DNA from: Xiphydria camelus
Taxonomy: Eukaryota; Arthropoda; Insecta; Hymenoptera; Xiphydriidae
Reading direction: 5' to 3'
Length of the DNA: 64,000 bases
Assembly (NCBI GenBank): GCA_963678675.1
Contig: OY783199.1
Location: 26,471,546-26,535,545 of the forward strand
The notes under the pieces were generated by a model, which did no database searches, had not been told where the DNA came from, and was given only the letters and a program-made list of their open reading frames with translations. Positions 25,601 through 38,349 of the stretch are shown here, in pieces. Position 1 is the stretch's first letter. Each line of letters starts with the position of its first letter. The position numbers and the translations under genes are program-made.

Positions 25601-28600
25601 TTTAAATGCGATTGTCTTGGCTCCGAACGAGTTGTGCCATACTCTGCTTTATTGTATCACAAGTAGAGAAGAGTCGTGTATAGTCAGGGAACAAGCGTGC
25701 ATTGCTCTGTCCAACGTCATCAAAAATTGTAACTCCATCGCGTATCAATACGTAAGTCACAGAGAGAAATAGCGACAGTGTGATACCTTCGTGAATGGAG
25801 AATACAGGCCACACACTGTATTTTATCAAAGCTCACCGCGTTTTTTCCCCGTTTAACCAGGCCGATTCACTGAAACCAGACGCCATTCTAATCTACGCCG
25901 AACAGAGTAATTTGTACTATGAAATCAGTGTTCTGTGCTCCAATATCTATATGCTACCTACTTTAGACTCGGAGTTATCTGACAAGCGGGAAGAAGGAAC
26001 AAATGCGAAAGCTCAGTCAGTACGAAGTGGAATGTCCGGTTGCGTTTCTCTGGTGCCACGAACGATTTCCTATCTTTACGATTGCCACGATGAATTGCAT
26101 TTATGTAAGGGGAACTTTTATTGTTTTCATATCTTTCAAAATCGTTCGTCCTTCATTTTGAACGTACTTGAAAATCTCACAATGCTTAGTGTCTGTCAGA
26201 GATTCGGAGATCAGTGAGGAGGATAATTATCAGCAATTCATAGCAACGCCTTCCTTAATATCGGCTATTTGCCTACTACTCAATCGCTTAATTTATATCG
26301 GGGAGGACGATGTCGTTCGACAGTTCTTTGAAAATTCCCTGGATAAGTATTTCTTTGGGTGAGTGCCTTTCGATAAGAATGTTTTGAGCGCTGCAAAGCA
26401 ACGTGTCGATCTCAAATTGCGAACCGATTGTATCTTTTAGATGCTTCAGTGGAATTCCGAATAATTTCGAGAGTAGAAAAGACTTGGTACATTTTCATGA
26501 CGTGTTAGAAATGTATACTAACTTGTGTTCGGTTCTGACCAAATGTATTACGCACAGTAATACATTTACAGCAGCTGCTACATTTTCAGCAGACACTCTT
26601 TATGTGTTATTTAATCTCCTGAATAATGAATTCTACTGTGAGTATAAAGTTTATTTGCTCGGTTAATATTAAATACACACGAAGACGTGTATATATATTT
26701 CCACGTATCGAAACAAAATAGACATTACAAACGTTTTCGATATTTAGTTACTATAAATAAAGTTTTACACGTCTTTTCCGAATAGCTATACAGGAATCGC
26801 AATTGATTTACCTACGCAATAGACTGTGGAGTGAAATTTACAGCCTGTTAGCCGTATTATCAATAACGGATGGTCCGCATATCGAGTCCGTGTTAACAGC
26901 TCTAGAGTTGTCCGGGCCCAGAATGGTAATCACTTCACTTTGCATCGCGAGCAAAAGTTCTACTTCGACGCTCCGACTAAGTGCCATCGGTTGCTTGACG
27001 TCTTTGCTCTCCCAAGAAATTCAAAGTAATTCGGCGGGGAAAAATAACGCATTGCTGCAATCGGTATTAGACACAGATCGTGTACCGGTATCGGATGGCA
27101 CCAAAGAACTCGATTTGCGAGAGATTTTATCGAGCGTTAATAGACTGACCATAAAAAACGCTAAGGCACATTTGAAACGTTCAAATGAGAAAGACGGAAT
27201 GAGTACTACCGATAAATTCGACGCGACGCGGGATCAGACCAAGTGCATTCCAATTGGATCAGATATTTGCAAAACTTTACTGCAACTTTACATCGCGCAC
27301 AATTATGCCAGATCAAAAAAAAATCGGAAGCAGTCGGAAGACAAGGATTTGATCGTCGGAGCTTTGACTAATTTATTGTGTATATCAGCAGAAGCAAAGA
27401 AAACTGCACTTCGGGAGAATCTTGCCGAAACTGTAGTAATAGAACTGAAGGAATTGTATGTAAAGCTGAACTTACAGCCGTTCGAACTTTACCGAAGTCA
27501 ATCGGATCGCGATAGAAAGGTATCATTTCCTTAAATCCAATGCATTTTTTTAATCAATCGATAAATGCAAATAAGAATACTGGAATATCTTCCCCGTGTC
27601 TGTTCAGGTTCATCCTTTGTTGCACGACGTTGACTGTATTTTTGTACTTTTGATGAATTTCATGTACAACAATATTCACGTCAAAGAGACTATGGCAAAA
27701 GCAGGCTTGGCGGATGTTATACATAAGCTGTGGGCCTGGATCTCTCTGAACAAAACTGTTTTAATTTCGACTCTGAAATTATTGGCTACCTTTACAACCA
27801 ATTGTCCAGAAGGTAGTCTACTTCATTTCGTCTTTCAATTTCAATTTGTAACGGCGATTCTAGATCGCTTGCCGTTCTTGCGATTTATTTGTTTCCTCTG
27901 ATGCAATGTGGAATTTTAATATAGCTACTCAGTCGCTGACGCTGACGACGACACTACCAGGTGTCGGTCTCAGGAAAACCCCGAATACAGTGGCATTGAT
28001 ACACGTCACGATTCACGTAGTTTCCAAGGAAATTGAGAAGGCCGGACAAAATTTCGAAAATCACAAGTTGCACTTTGCCTTCCATATACTACGCAATGCC
28101 GTCCATATTCATGAATGTCGCGTATCTATTTCCAAGGTTCTTGAGAGTTATTTTGCGATTCTCGTTATTTCACTTTCTTTGGCCCAGATGTCGATTGCTA
28201 ATAAATGCACTGTCACTTTCAGAGCAACCTCTTGCAGTTCTTTTCGAAAATACATCCAGTCACTACGAAAAGAACGAAACCGTGGCCTCTGGTAGAGGTG
28301 TACTGCTTAGAATTTTTGATAGATTTCACATATTACGAAGAGGGTCAATTGTGCGTACCAAAAGTGAGTAAATGTTGAATCTGAATTTTTACGTCCAGCA
28401 CACACAAGAATGATTAACCGGTCCACTGATACGGCTTTTTAAATTACCAGTATTGCCAAAGTTTGATATTACTCGACCAAATAATACGCGCTGGTACAGA
28501 TTATCGGCAATTTCCTTATTTCTCCTACGTCACCTGCTTCTTCTTTCAGGCTGTTGATGGTTTAGACGTTCTCATACATCTAGGAAGATGTACCTCACCC

Positions 28601-29083
28601 TCTACGAGAATTTTAGCAATTTCAATATTGCGCAATTTGGCTTTTAACGTCGTGAATAGGCCACGGCTCCTCAGTTCAGGTAAATCCAATCTCGAAATAG
28701 GATTCGTTAGTTCAGACAAAATGTTTGTAGAACCTACTCTTATAGGTGTAGCGTGAGCTGGCGATAAATGACGCCAAACCTCTCAAATGCTATTACGTTT
28801 TGTTACAGTCGATTTCATCAACCTGTTGCACAATACGTTAAAAAACGGTTCCACGTGCGAAATTGGGATAGCAGGTTCTACCCTGTGGTCCCTGGTCAGC
28901 AATAATCAAAAGGGCAAATTGATCGCTCGCAGTGCCGGTTTTCCGCAGAGCATTCAAGAAGTCCTTGGTCGTTTGACATTGGTGAGCATGTCTGACGCAA
29001 AGCAAGAGCAAGAATTGATGAAGATGTTACAGTATGTAATACGCATTTTAAGTTGTTCAGAGAGCAAGAGCAAGGACGGTTAA
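19700..29083 (+). CDS. RTTN: Rotatin (Ana3 homologue), centriole-assembly protein
   Basis: About 30 small exons with introns of roughly 60-300 bp. Exon 1 (19700-19745) encodes MTHISTITSVHIKKLG and splices to 19847-20031, giving the start KKLG-HSLDEIRARALDSI, which matches the rotatin N-terminus (human KLGHQLAEIRERALKSI). Further clear exons include 20112-20264, 20353-20486, 20570-20828, 20902-21060, 21138-21242, 21311-21832, 21919-22121, 22198-22725, 22854-23060, 23172-23345, 23976-24237, 24784-25026, 25458-25751 and 26786-27519. The last runs to a stop at 29083. Summed length is about 2190 aa, close to human RTTN (2226 aa). The protein is all helical ARM/HEAT-like repeats; rotatin and fly Ana3 are needed for centriole integrity, elongation and ciliary function. 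Near 22447 the frame breaks once with no room for an intron. AATAAA follows at 29152. Some exon ends between 27900 and 28800 are approximate. Confidence 0.9.
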
Positions 29084-32000
29084 CTGCAAGGCTGTTTAAT
29101 TTAAGTAATTCGATTAAGAAAAGTGACGGAATAATGGTGCCTCGACGTTATAATAAATATTTTCTATATGAAGAGAATGGTTTTTGTCTTATTGTTTTTT
29201 AAGCTTAATTTTCTCACTAATCTCAATGGAAAGTATCCGTTATCTAGGTAAATTATGACGGACGAAGATGATATTGTTATTTTTACATTGTGAGCACGAT
29301 AATAATTGTATTCCATGTCATCGAGATGTTGTTCGACGCTCCTGATTGAATTCTTTTTGTTAAATTATAACAGACAATTCGATACCTACCTCTCGGAACC
29401 CTCATTCGCATATGCATATAAAATTAAAAAATCGAAAGATGTTATACGCTTCGTCATGCTTATAGTCGCCGAATCGTGTTTTCGACACGGCAATAATTTT
29501 TGGCATTAATTTACATGCACATTATAAGTATACAATCCGAGAGATCACAGGCAAGTCAAAATGTTTGGATAGGACAGATGTATTATTTCCTTGAGGCGAC
29601 TACTGCATTTTTTGTGTAACACAGAATATTTCGATCGTCGAATTATTCGGTGTTTAATGACTTTAATTGTCCATTGTCTAACTTTGACGACTTTCCCGCT
29701 TCTACCATATAGGAGTAACGACACCGCATAGAAACCCACGTTACCAGTTGTCCAAGAAATGGTTGACGCTCCATTCTAAGAAACTATCTCTCTTCGGGTT
29801 TATAAAACTAAATATTCCTATCGCGAACCTGTAGCGTCATGCGTCGCATAGCATCGATCCCATATCAATTGCAACCTCTTTATTTGGAGCGACGGTATTA
29901 TTTTCCGATAAGCGCCGATGCATCTATCGGACGTTCTTCGAAAAGTAACACGCGTGACATTTTTATTTTCTTCGAATGATATAGACGAGCCTGCCCGTAA
30001 GCGTTCTCTCGACCGACAGACACAAGTGAAGACACGACCGAGCGAGTATCCGTACCCGTTAGTGCCTACAACCTCGTGAAAGGGACACGGATGATCCACA
30101 ACGTTCGACGGTCGAACGTAATACATACCTGTTTCTATCCGTCCCCGACCGCATTTCGTTCTACGCGAAAAGATTAATAGATTCCGGGGACTCCGATGCA
30201 ATGATAAATGCTTGACGTACTCTGTATAGATAAGGTATCTCTACAGTGGGGCTTCTCCGATCGAAACTGGGCAAACTTTCACCGCAAGCATTCGACCAGC
30301 GCGTAGGTATTCCTCTTTCGACCGAAAAGCGAAGCAAGAATATTTGCCGATATCGGGAGAAATATACGCCATTATTGGGAATGTTATCACGCGTGTCTTC
30401 GATCGTACAAAGGTATCTCCATTCAAATATATATACCTATCACGCGTAAAGATAATCCTCGCATGTTTTCAGGAAATCGATGTGATCCGTAGCGGTGCGC
30501 ACTAAGATCCCCGACCTAGCCCACATCAGCGAATAGACCATCGCGACCCATTCGTTGCACAAGCGACCGGCGGATAACGAATTTACGAATTCGCATGGAA
30601 GAGATGTTGCGGTCACTCTCGGACGACGACGTTTCTGCGGTGAATATAACATTGGAACGTGACTCGCGAAACACCGGGAGCTGCAGGCGGTACGGCGGAT
30701 GCATTGCATAAACGGTTGCAACATTACCGGCTTTTATTCCGGCTATCATTGACGTTGAGGCTCTGGCTTTCGTAATGGGAGTAAGTATTGTTTTCATCCA
30801 ACGGAAATGCGCGTCTCGCCCGACAGTTGCGTTCACGGGGCGTTTTACCTCTCGAGGGAGGTGATGAACACGTTGGGGGATCGAGAGGCTCGTAGTCGCC
30901 CCTAAATCTATCTCATTCCGGTGTAAAAGAACCTTCCCGAATGTCGAAGACTGATAGCTGTAGCGCGTGGCACCAAAACATTCCGTCATTGTGTAAATTG
31001 ACGAGAAAAGACTACGCTCGAAGAGAAGAAGCACAACGCCGCGATCCTCTCGAATCCAATTGCTTTCTTCGCGGATCCTGCTTCCCCTGCTTTTCCCACG
31101 CCGCGAATACATTATGCGGCTCGTAAAAATCATTCTCGAGATAGGGGGGATAATTCGACGCGGATATCTTGGCGGCGTATATGAAAATTAATTCGAACGA
31201 TTCCACGGGAAGCTGGAAACGGAGACACGAGAAAACAGGAAAACAGCCGAGCTTTCAATCGAGAAGGATGTAGATCTCGAAACTCGTACGCGCAACCGGG
31301 TACCAAAGAGAGGAAGAGAAAGAGGGCAGACGCGCGGTGCGGAGACCAAGTCGTGCCTCAAGCTCGCGTTTCCTTCCCGCACACGACGTACGGGTCGCTA
31401 AAAATATCGTGTTCGCGAAAGGTGACGCGCGAAAGGAAAGCACGGCACGGAGTATTCTCTTAACATTCATTCTGCAAGTGGCGTTGATCGCCTATTATTG
31501 TAGCGTGGGTGGTCCCCGTATAAATACGTATAGGCATGGATTTAATGAAAGGCAGCGGACAGTATTGTGTCGAGGCGCGTCACGTGATCTCGGATGGATT
31601 TGCGTCAATGGTGACCTCCGGAGTTGTGTCCGCGCATACCATACGGGCGAACGAGCGAGCGACTGGCCGCTACGATCTCGACTAACGAGGCTAGGAGGCG
31701 TGCCTTCCTCCTGGCCCTCTTAAGTCTCTTTTCAAGTTTCTCTCTCTTTTGCTTCCCTCTCTTTCTCTTTCCTCCCTTACCCTCTCTTTCCTCCTCATCC
31801 ACTCGACGATTCGACCACGAGAGAGTAGCGGTCTCGTTGCATTCTACATTGTCCTCGCGCCGGGCATTTGATATCGCGGGGATGTGTACATAGGCAACTG
31901 CACGCGTGCGTCGGCGCACGCTAGCGTACACCCACAGACGTTTCACCCGCCTTTCCAAAATGTACGGTTGCACATGCCAATTGTTTGGAGGCATCCCCAC

Positions 32001-35000
32001 CGCCTCGATCCACTTCGAAAGCTTTGTCGAAAGTTTACAGAAAATTTTCCATCCTCTCCGCGCGAGCAAGTTTGCTTTGCTCGCGCGTGGAGGCGATCGT
32101 ATTTACTCTGGGTTTAACGCCGTCTACGGAACCCGGGAGTGAAATAGGATGGACCCCTGCTGCTCTTCGCGTTTGTTCGTCCGATCGGGGACTGCATCGC
32201 GACGAGGGACACGTCTCCGTGATACACGTTGTCGCGAGGCCGGAATATACGCACGCATCCGGGCTCTTTCGCGTGCTCGCGCGAACGATCGCTCTCGGAA
32301 GGGAGACATCGACGTTAGTCAGGGGTATAGAGAGAGAGAATGGATGTGTGGCGATCGTCTATAAATATATGCCGACTGTGGAGAGGATTAATGGCGTTGA
32401 AATAATATCCTGGAACGAATGAACGGAAAGAATTCGAGTTACGTCAAGCGTTCCATCCGCATCGAAATATTGCCGCAACATCGATACCGTACGGAAAGAT
32501 TTTCCTCTTTTTCTCGTAAAGCCGTATCGACTATCGCTAAACCAGAAGATCGCATGAGAGTGCACGGATTGAATCGCTTCCCGATAACTTTATGATCGAC
32601 TTGCTAAATGTTATTACAATCGGCGACACGAATGAAAACCGAGTAGTGGTCGTTCACCTTCGTGAAGAGTGCGTCGAAGCCAAGGTGACATCCTCCTCGT
32701 TGCGCGATTTTGCAGAGCAATGTAATTGAACGTTGGCTCGGACGCGTGGGACGTTGAGGATTAAGAAATATAAGCTACGATCCCATTATCGCCACTTGGT
32801 AGCTGGCTCGCATGTCCTAATGAAGCGAACACATTCGGGTCTACGTATGTACGTACGAACGAACTCGAAAATGACGCTCGACCCAGCAATACAAATATTG
32901 ATCGAACATTCATGCACGTTTACTCGGGTACTATGATTCAGGTGGTCTGTTAGATAAAAAAAGAAACTGGATTAATAGAGTCTCCGCTTGTTCGTTCAAA
33001 CAGTACGTGACGTCAGAGGCCACGGTATTGTAAAGAATACTGGTTACGACAAACAATTCTTGACCTATTAATCGCAAAACTTTCGCATAAGCAACCGTAA
33101 TATCCAATGACGCAAAATGGATTAAAGAATTAACACGAGTCCCCGCGAGAAGCCTTTTTCCGTACAGCGAGTCTCACTCGCGACACGTCGCTGTGGTTCT
33201 AAATATTATTTCTCGATCTTTAACCGAAAAAAATAACGTGACGAAAACGATCGCTTTCTCCTCCTCCTAAAATTACTCGATTTTTCCATCGAAATTCTTC
33301 GTTTCACGGAAAAATGTTTCGTTTCGTATCTAGGGTAGCGACGTTCGTCCGTGAAATACCATGCGCGCAACTAGGCATGCTTCAAGAAAATATTATTTTT
33401 CAGTCATAGACTGGAGGAACAGCGATTTGAGTAATAAGTCAGTTCGAATCATAATCGAATCAAACCTCGCTTCAGGACGACTTTTCCTCTCTTACGGCAG
33501 GTGGCGTCCGCGCCGTTAATTTTATTAATCGTGATTTGTCGGGTAAAGCTCGGTATTGCGCCTTGGGTGGCATGTGTACGAGGTGTTATTCGCATCGCTC
33601 TCCCGCGCAAGGGGACGTGATCAGATTTCAAGAAGTTCGAGTGCCATGCGGTCTTGAAATTGCAGATTAAAGTGGCGTCGTCCGTGGGTGTGTTTTCAAC
33701 GATCGCGCGCGAAAAGTGACGGTGAGGCGTCGCGGAGATCCGCCGCGTAGGAGAGATTCTGAACGGCATGGATTACCTATTCGCTGCGACAAATTTGTGC
33801 AAGAGCCTCGCCCCGCACTATATCTTTCTTTCTCTTGAAATCGGATGGAAACGCGAATGCGAAGCTACACGATGGATCACGCTTCGCGGTTCTTCGTACG
33901 CGGTATAATTTAGCGCGTATCTTTAAATCGGATGGGGTAATTTGAAGCGAATTCGTAATAAATCGTCCCAGCCGTTCGCTCCATCGGAGTCAACAAGATT
34001 CGGATCCTCTAAAATTACGGATCGCCAACAGAATTTGTACGTTGATGATGCGATAGGCCGTCGATAGATTGAAAATACGTCATTCATTGAAATTCAGGAT
34101 CGTCAGACTGGGATAAACAGCCGAGGAGCCAAGCGATATATCGTGTTTACCGATCGGCTTCGATGAAACGCCTTTCTTGATCTAAAGAATTAAGAGAAAA
34201 AGGGGTAGTCTCTTCGTTCCTCGCGAAGTCGTCACGTTCGGCCAAAGACGGGATTCGTTATTTTTCACCCAGCGCGGTGGAATAAAACGGCCGAAGCAAA
34301 TAGACCAACGCGGCTCGCACGCGTCTCGATAACCGGAATCGTCTATAAATAATATCAATTATTGAGCGTGGTAAAGAACGAGCGATACCGCGCTCTTCTT
34401 CTCTCCAGCTCTTGGCGCTGGACTCTGCGGAGTTTCTCGATTTGCGTTCGGTCGACCGATAGCGCCGAGATTAGAGTCTATTTCGGTATATTCCCACGTG
34501 GCCCCATTTTCGTTGTTCTACTTCTAACTGTACGGCTGATCTAACGCGGACGAAAGAATCGCGATGAGAGCGAAGTCCGTCGGTGCAACCGTAAGACTTG
34601 TTTTCACGCGCAACAAACCTGACAGATCGACGTCGCTTCGACGCTCGCGTCATCTATGCGACGACGCGAAGGTATATATACGATCGGAAAGTTGAACGAA
34701 CGCATCGACGAGGGGGAACGCGAAGTTTACTCCCCGGTTTCCACAAATAATTCAAGTTTCTCGGCTTTTACTCGCGTCCCCGATGCGTTTACGCATTGCG
34801 TTCCGCAGCCTATCGATGCGGTGTATTTATAGACACGATGGAATATTATTGTGAGTTCGACCCGATAAATTAACGCGTGCCGCCGTCGCCGGTATTATAC
34901 CGTTGCGGACCGGTGTATGCCGCACATAATTCGTGCTCCGCATTCTCCGTGCGGGCACGGGCAATAATTGCGCGGCGTTGCTATTCCACGAGCGAGTAAT

Positions 35001-36974
35001 CATCGCCGGTTTGTCGAAGAGTTCCGCGAAATTTTACTCCCGTTCTCACAAATCAGAGCTCACGCGAGTCGGAGTACAGCGGGAGGGAGAAAGCGTGTGA
35101 TGTGTATACGCGACTAACGGGCGGATAAATTATAATTATATCGACGCCTATCGCTTCCCGTCCGAATGCGCGTCATATGCACACGGTCCAAATTTAACTC
35201 TTCGCTTCTTATTTCCCTCCGCGCGACGAATTTATTACCCGTGTCGCCGCATCTCCGTCGCGTTTGACGTCAGGGTGACCCGGTTTGTATAACTCGTATA
35301 GTGATTGCGACCCTTTTTTCTCGTTAATATCTCGTAACCCGTTGACTTTCGTCGGAGTCTTCCGCGCGCTGCAATCGCACGCGTCGTATCGCCGCGAGAT
35401 CGATTCGCAATTCGGCGGAATCGATAACGCGTTTCGGCAGATTTCTCTTGCAAACGGTCCCTCGCGCGAAATTAATCGCGCGATCGATGAATTTTTTACC
35501 GCCCGGTCACGATCGACCGTCCGCCCGCAAATAATCCCGCACCCCGTATTAGATAGAACACTTCTCATTCTTATTCTCGTCGTCGTAGGGAAAACGTGAT
35601 GATTATTTCGGGCGCACGCTGTGGCGTTTGGACTGGTCACGCGAAGGTGATCGACCCTATATAGACGTGTGGCTACTTCATATCGACGCGCGACGGATAG
35701 ATCGATCGGATCGATAAGAAGATACGCGCGAGGCCGATGACGACGGTGGCTCGGTCTGCCTCTTTTTCCTGCCTCATTCGAACGGATTAGATGGTAGATT
35801 TTACAGCCAATCATCATCGTCTGATCGCATTCGATTAAAGTTTGAGGAATTCGAAGCCTCCTCCTGACGCCCGTCACGCGGGTCCATCGGACACGTCACC
35901 GTAGACACTACATCTCGCTAGATTCTTTTATTTCCATCTATTCCATTTCCGTCGCTCCTTATCTTCCCGAAGTCTGGCATTTCTTAATTGATAGTGTACG
36001 CACCGCACGCACTGGCGCTCGGAGCATGTACACAACGCGTCATATGGCTCGTTGAACCGCCGCATTGACGCAACAATCGTGTCACTTTCACGAGCTATCT
36101 CGACGCGCGACCGCTGCTGCCTTTAAAAATAGAAATCGAAGATACGCGCTCGGGGATTTTTTTTTCGTCCCGATGGGGATGCTCGGTAGTCGATGGAATT
36201 TTTTTGGGAAATTTCGAGCTCGAACGACGAGGCATCGCTTCAAATTCACGACGCTTCGATCCTTAATCCCACGTTTATACTTATTTTCGTCGCGGTTCAG
36301 CTTCACGCCCAAGAGTATCAGAAAATATATTCTGTCAGTCGTCTATACACAAGATGTCTACTCGTAGATGCCTGACGGATATCGTCTGCTATTTGGGCGA
36401 ACTTAATAGCAAACTTCGGAGAAGAAGTCGGCGTATCGATCGTCTGTCCGCTGATTGCGCAAGCTCGTTTAACGAATTGGCATGAAAAGCCCGAGAGGTG
36501 TACAATTAATCGGGGCAAGTAGTTAATTACGTACGAATGCTTCCTCCCCCTGTTTTGACGGGGTTTTCCGACGTAACTCGATGATTGCTGTCACGCCGCA
36601 CGCGTACACCAATAAGCATAACACGACAATTGCCGGACAATTCCTGATTCATTGACGGCGACGCGAGTTATTAATGAATCATCCGCGGGTCTACGCGGAA
36701 GATCGCGATGAGCTCACTGCGAATTCGCGATAGAAAGGTCGTTAGTTTTTTACAGAACGGAAGTCGAAAGCCGAACGAACTCTCGGCGTGCTTCCGAACG
36801 GAGTGATATCGCCGCACCGCGATTCCCTCGATCGAGATCTCGGGCGGAAGCGTCGTTCCCGAGAAGGTCTAATTACCGCCAATTAGCGGACTAACGGTAA
36901 CTGGTTTCTTCTCGCCGGCGAACCGCGATTGTCTGATAGCCGTAATTATACTTAATTGCCCCGGTCCACATCCG
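29084..36974. other. Intergenic region without recognisable genes
   Basis: After the rotatin 3' end (poly-A signal at 29152-29157), AT-rich sequence gives way near 29.8 kb to CpG-rich sequence. The open frames present (for example around 30516-31133 minus and 35209-35877 minus) lack family resemblance and splice support. I see no tRNA, rRNA or obvious microRNA. It probably contains regulatory sequence of the downstream kinase gene, but nothing specific can be pointed to. Confidence 0.5.
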
Positions 36975-37618
36975 ACACAGCACTGCATATTGCTACGAAA
37001 TTGTAGCAATATGTAACTGTTCGGTCTACAAGCTTCGCAATATTGCAATTTCATTGCATATCGTTGCTGCAACGTTGTTGCAGCAACACCACAGTACTGT
37101 TGTTGAAAATTTGTTTTAGAGCACTACATAATATTTGGCGTTAACATTGGTTTCTTAATATTGCTGCAATATTAAGAAAAAAAAAAAAAGAGAACCCGGT
37201 CCGGCGGGACTTGAGAAACCCGCAACGTTTCAATTTAGAAGCTAAGTTTTTTCCACTTCAGCTGATCAACGCTTCTGGTTAATTTTAGTTATTTTATTCT
37301 ATAAGAACTGTCTATAATATTGAAACTCAGTAAAATTTAACTCCGTGATATACCGAGAGAATTAATTGCTCGTTGAATTAATTATTTTTCAACCGAGAAT
37401 TTTTTGATCAACAGATATTTTTAGTTCAAGCAAAAATTAATGTGTCGAGAAATTGTCTCTTAACTGAAGAACGGTAGGAACTCGAATACATATTTGTGTC
37501 GAAAAATAATAGCAATAACATATCATTACAATATTGCTACAATCTTTCTGCAACGCTGTAAGTGCAATTGCAATATTGTAATATTGTGGCAATATTGCTG
37601 CAATATGCGGTGCTGTGT
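36975..37618. mobile_element. MITE with ACACAGCAC termini and ATTGCAATAT-rich body
   Basis: The left end ACACAGCACTGCATATTGC matches the reverse complement of the right end (GCAATATGCGGTGCTGTGT), a 19-bp inverted repeat with one difference. The body is rich in short palindromes around GCAATATTGC and GTTGCTGCAAC, unlike the CpG-rich flanks. No coding capacity. No convincing target duplication was found, so the ends are supported by the repeat pair alone. Confidence 0.6.
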
Positions 37619-38349
37619 AGATCGTCCGGGAGTGCGATCTGACAAGACACCGTAGCGTCCCGGCTCGAACGGGGTGCGTTGTCCGCTGCAGAACCCCGAA
37701 CGCGAGCACCATCGTCAACGCGACTTTTCTATATTCCCCGTTACTACGGCGTTCTCGCCTCACGAGTACTATACCCGACGGGCAACGAGCTCGGACACAC
37801 CCTGTATACGTATATACAGACACGTACGATATACTGGTAGTCGGGTCGAGAGAGTGGGAGGCGAGAGAGCCGGGCGCGCACGCAGAGCGATAAAATGACG
37901 TTCGTGCTCTCTCCTCCACTCAGTAGGTATAGCGAGGCATGAACAGGAACGGCGCGTCGTGCGATTCCCGCTCGAAACACCATCCATCGCACACATCCGC
38001 TGCGTCCACACCGCAGTCGAGACCGCAACGTCTCCCGTCGCATCACGTCCGCCGTCGCTCCGCGCTCGGGAATCGAGAGCGTTCCAGGCCGAGAAGAACG
38101 GCGAATCCACCGTGACGAATCCTCTGCGAATCGCGTGCCGGCGCGTTGCGCGGGCGTCCGTCAAAGCGGTTCGAGCAGTGAGTGTGTGATCCGAACGATT
38201 GCAGCGCGAGAAGAGTGCCGTCGGAGTGCGCGAACCGGAGCAAAGCGAAAAACGAGAGGAACGCGCGTGACCGGTGCCGTTGAATTATTTATCCGTACAC
38301 GGTGCGCGGTGTGAAGAACGAAAAAAAAGAGACCGCTCGCTTGGGAATA
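37619..38349 (+). promoter_or_regulatory. Presumed promoter and 5' UTR of the IP3 3-kinase gene
   Basis: GC-rich sequence directly upstream of the kinase start codon. A TCAGT-type initiator-like motif occurs at about 37920 (CACTCAGTAG), followed by roughly 430 nt that would be 5' UTR. There is no TATA box at the expected distance. Position is the main argument. Confidence 0.25.

Noticed and set aside
30516..31133. Minus-strand open frame of about 205 codons
   Set aside because: No recognisable motif or codon pattern; similar chance frames occur throughout the GC-rich intergenic region.
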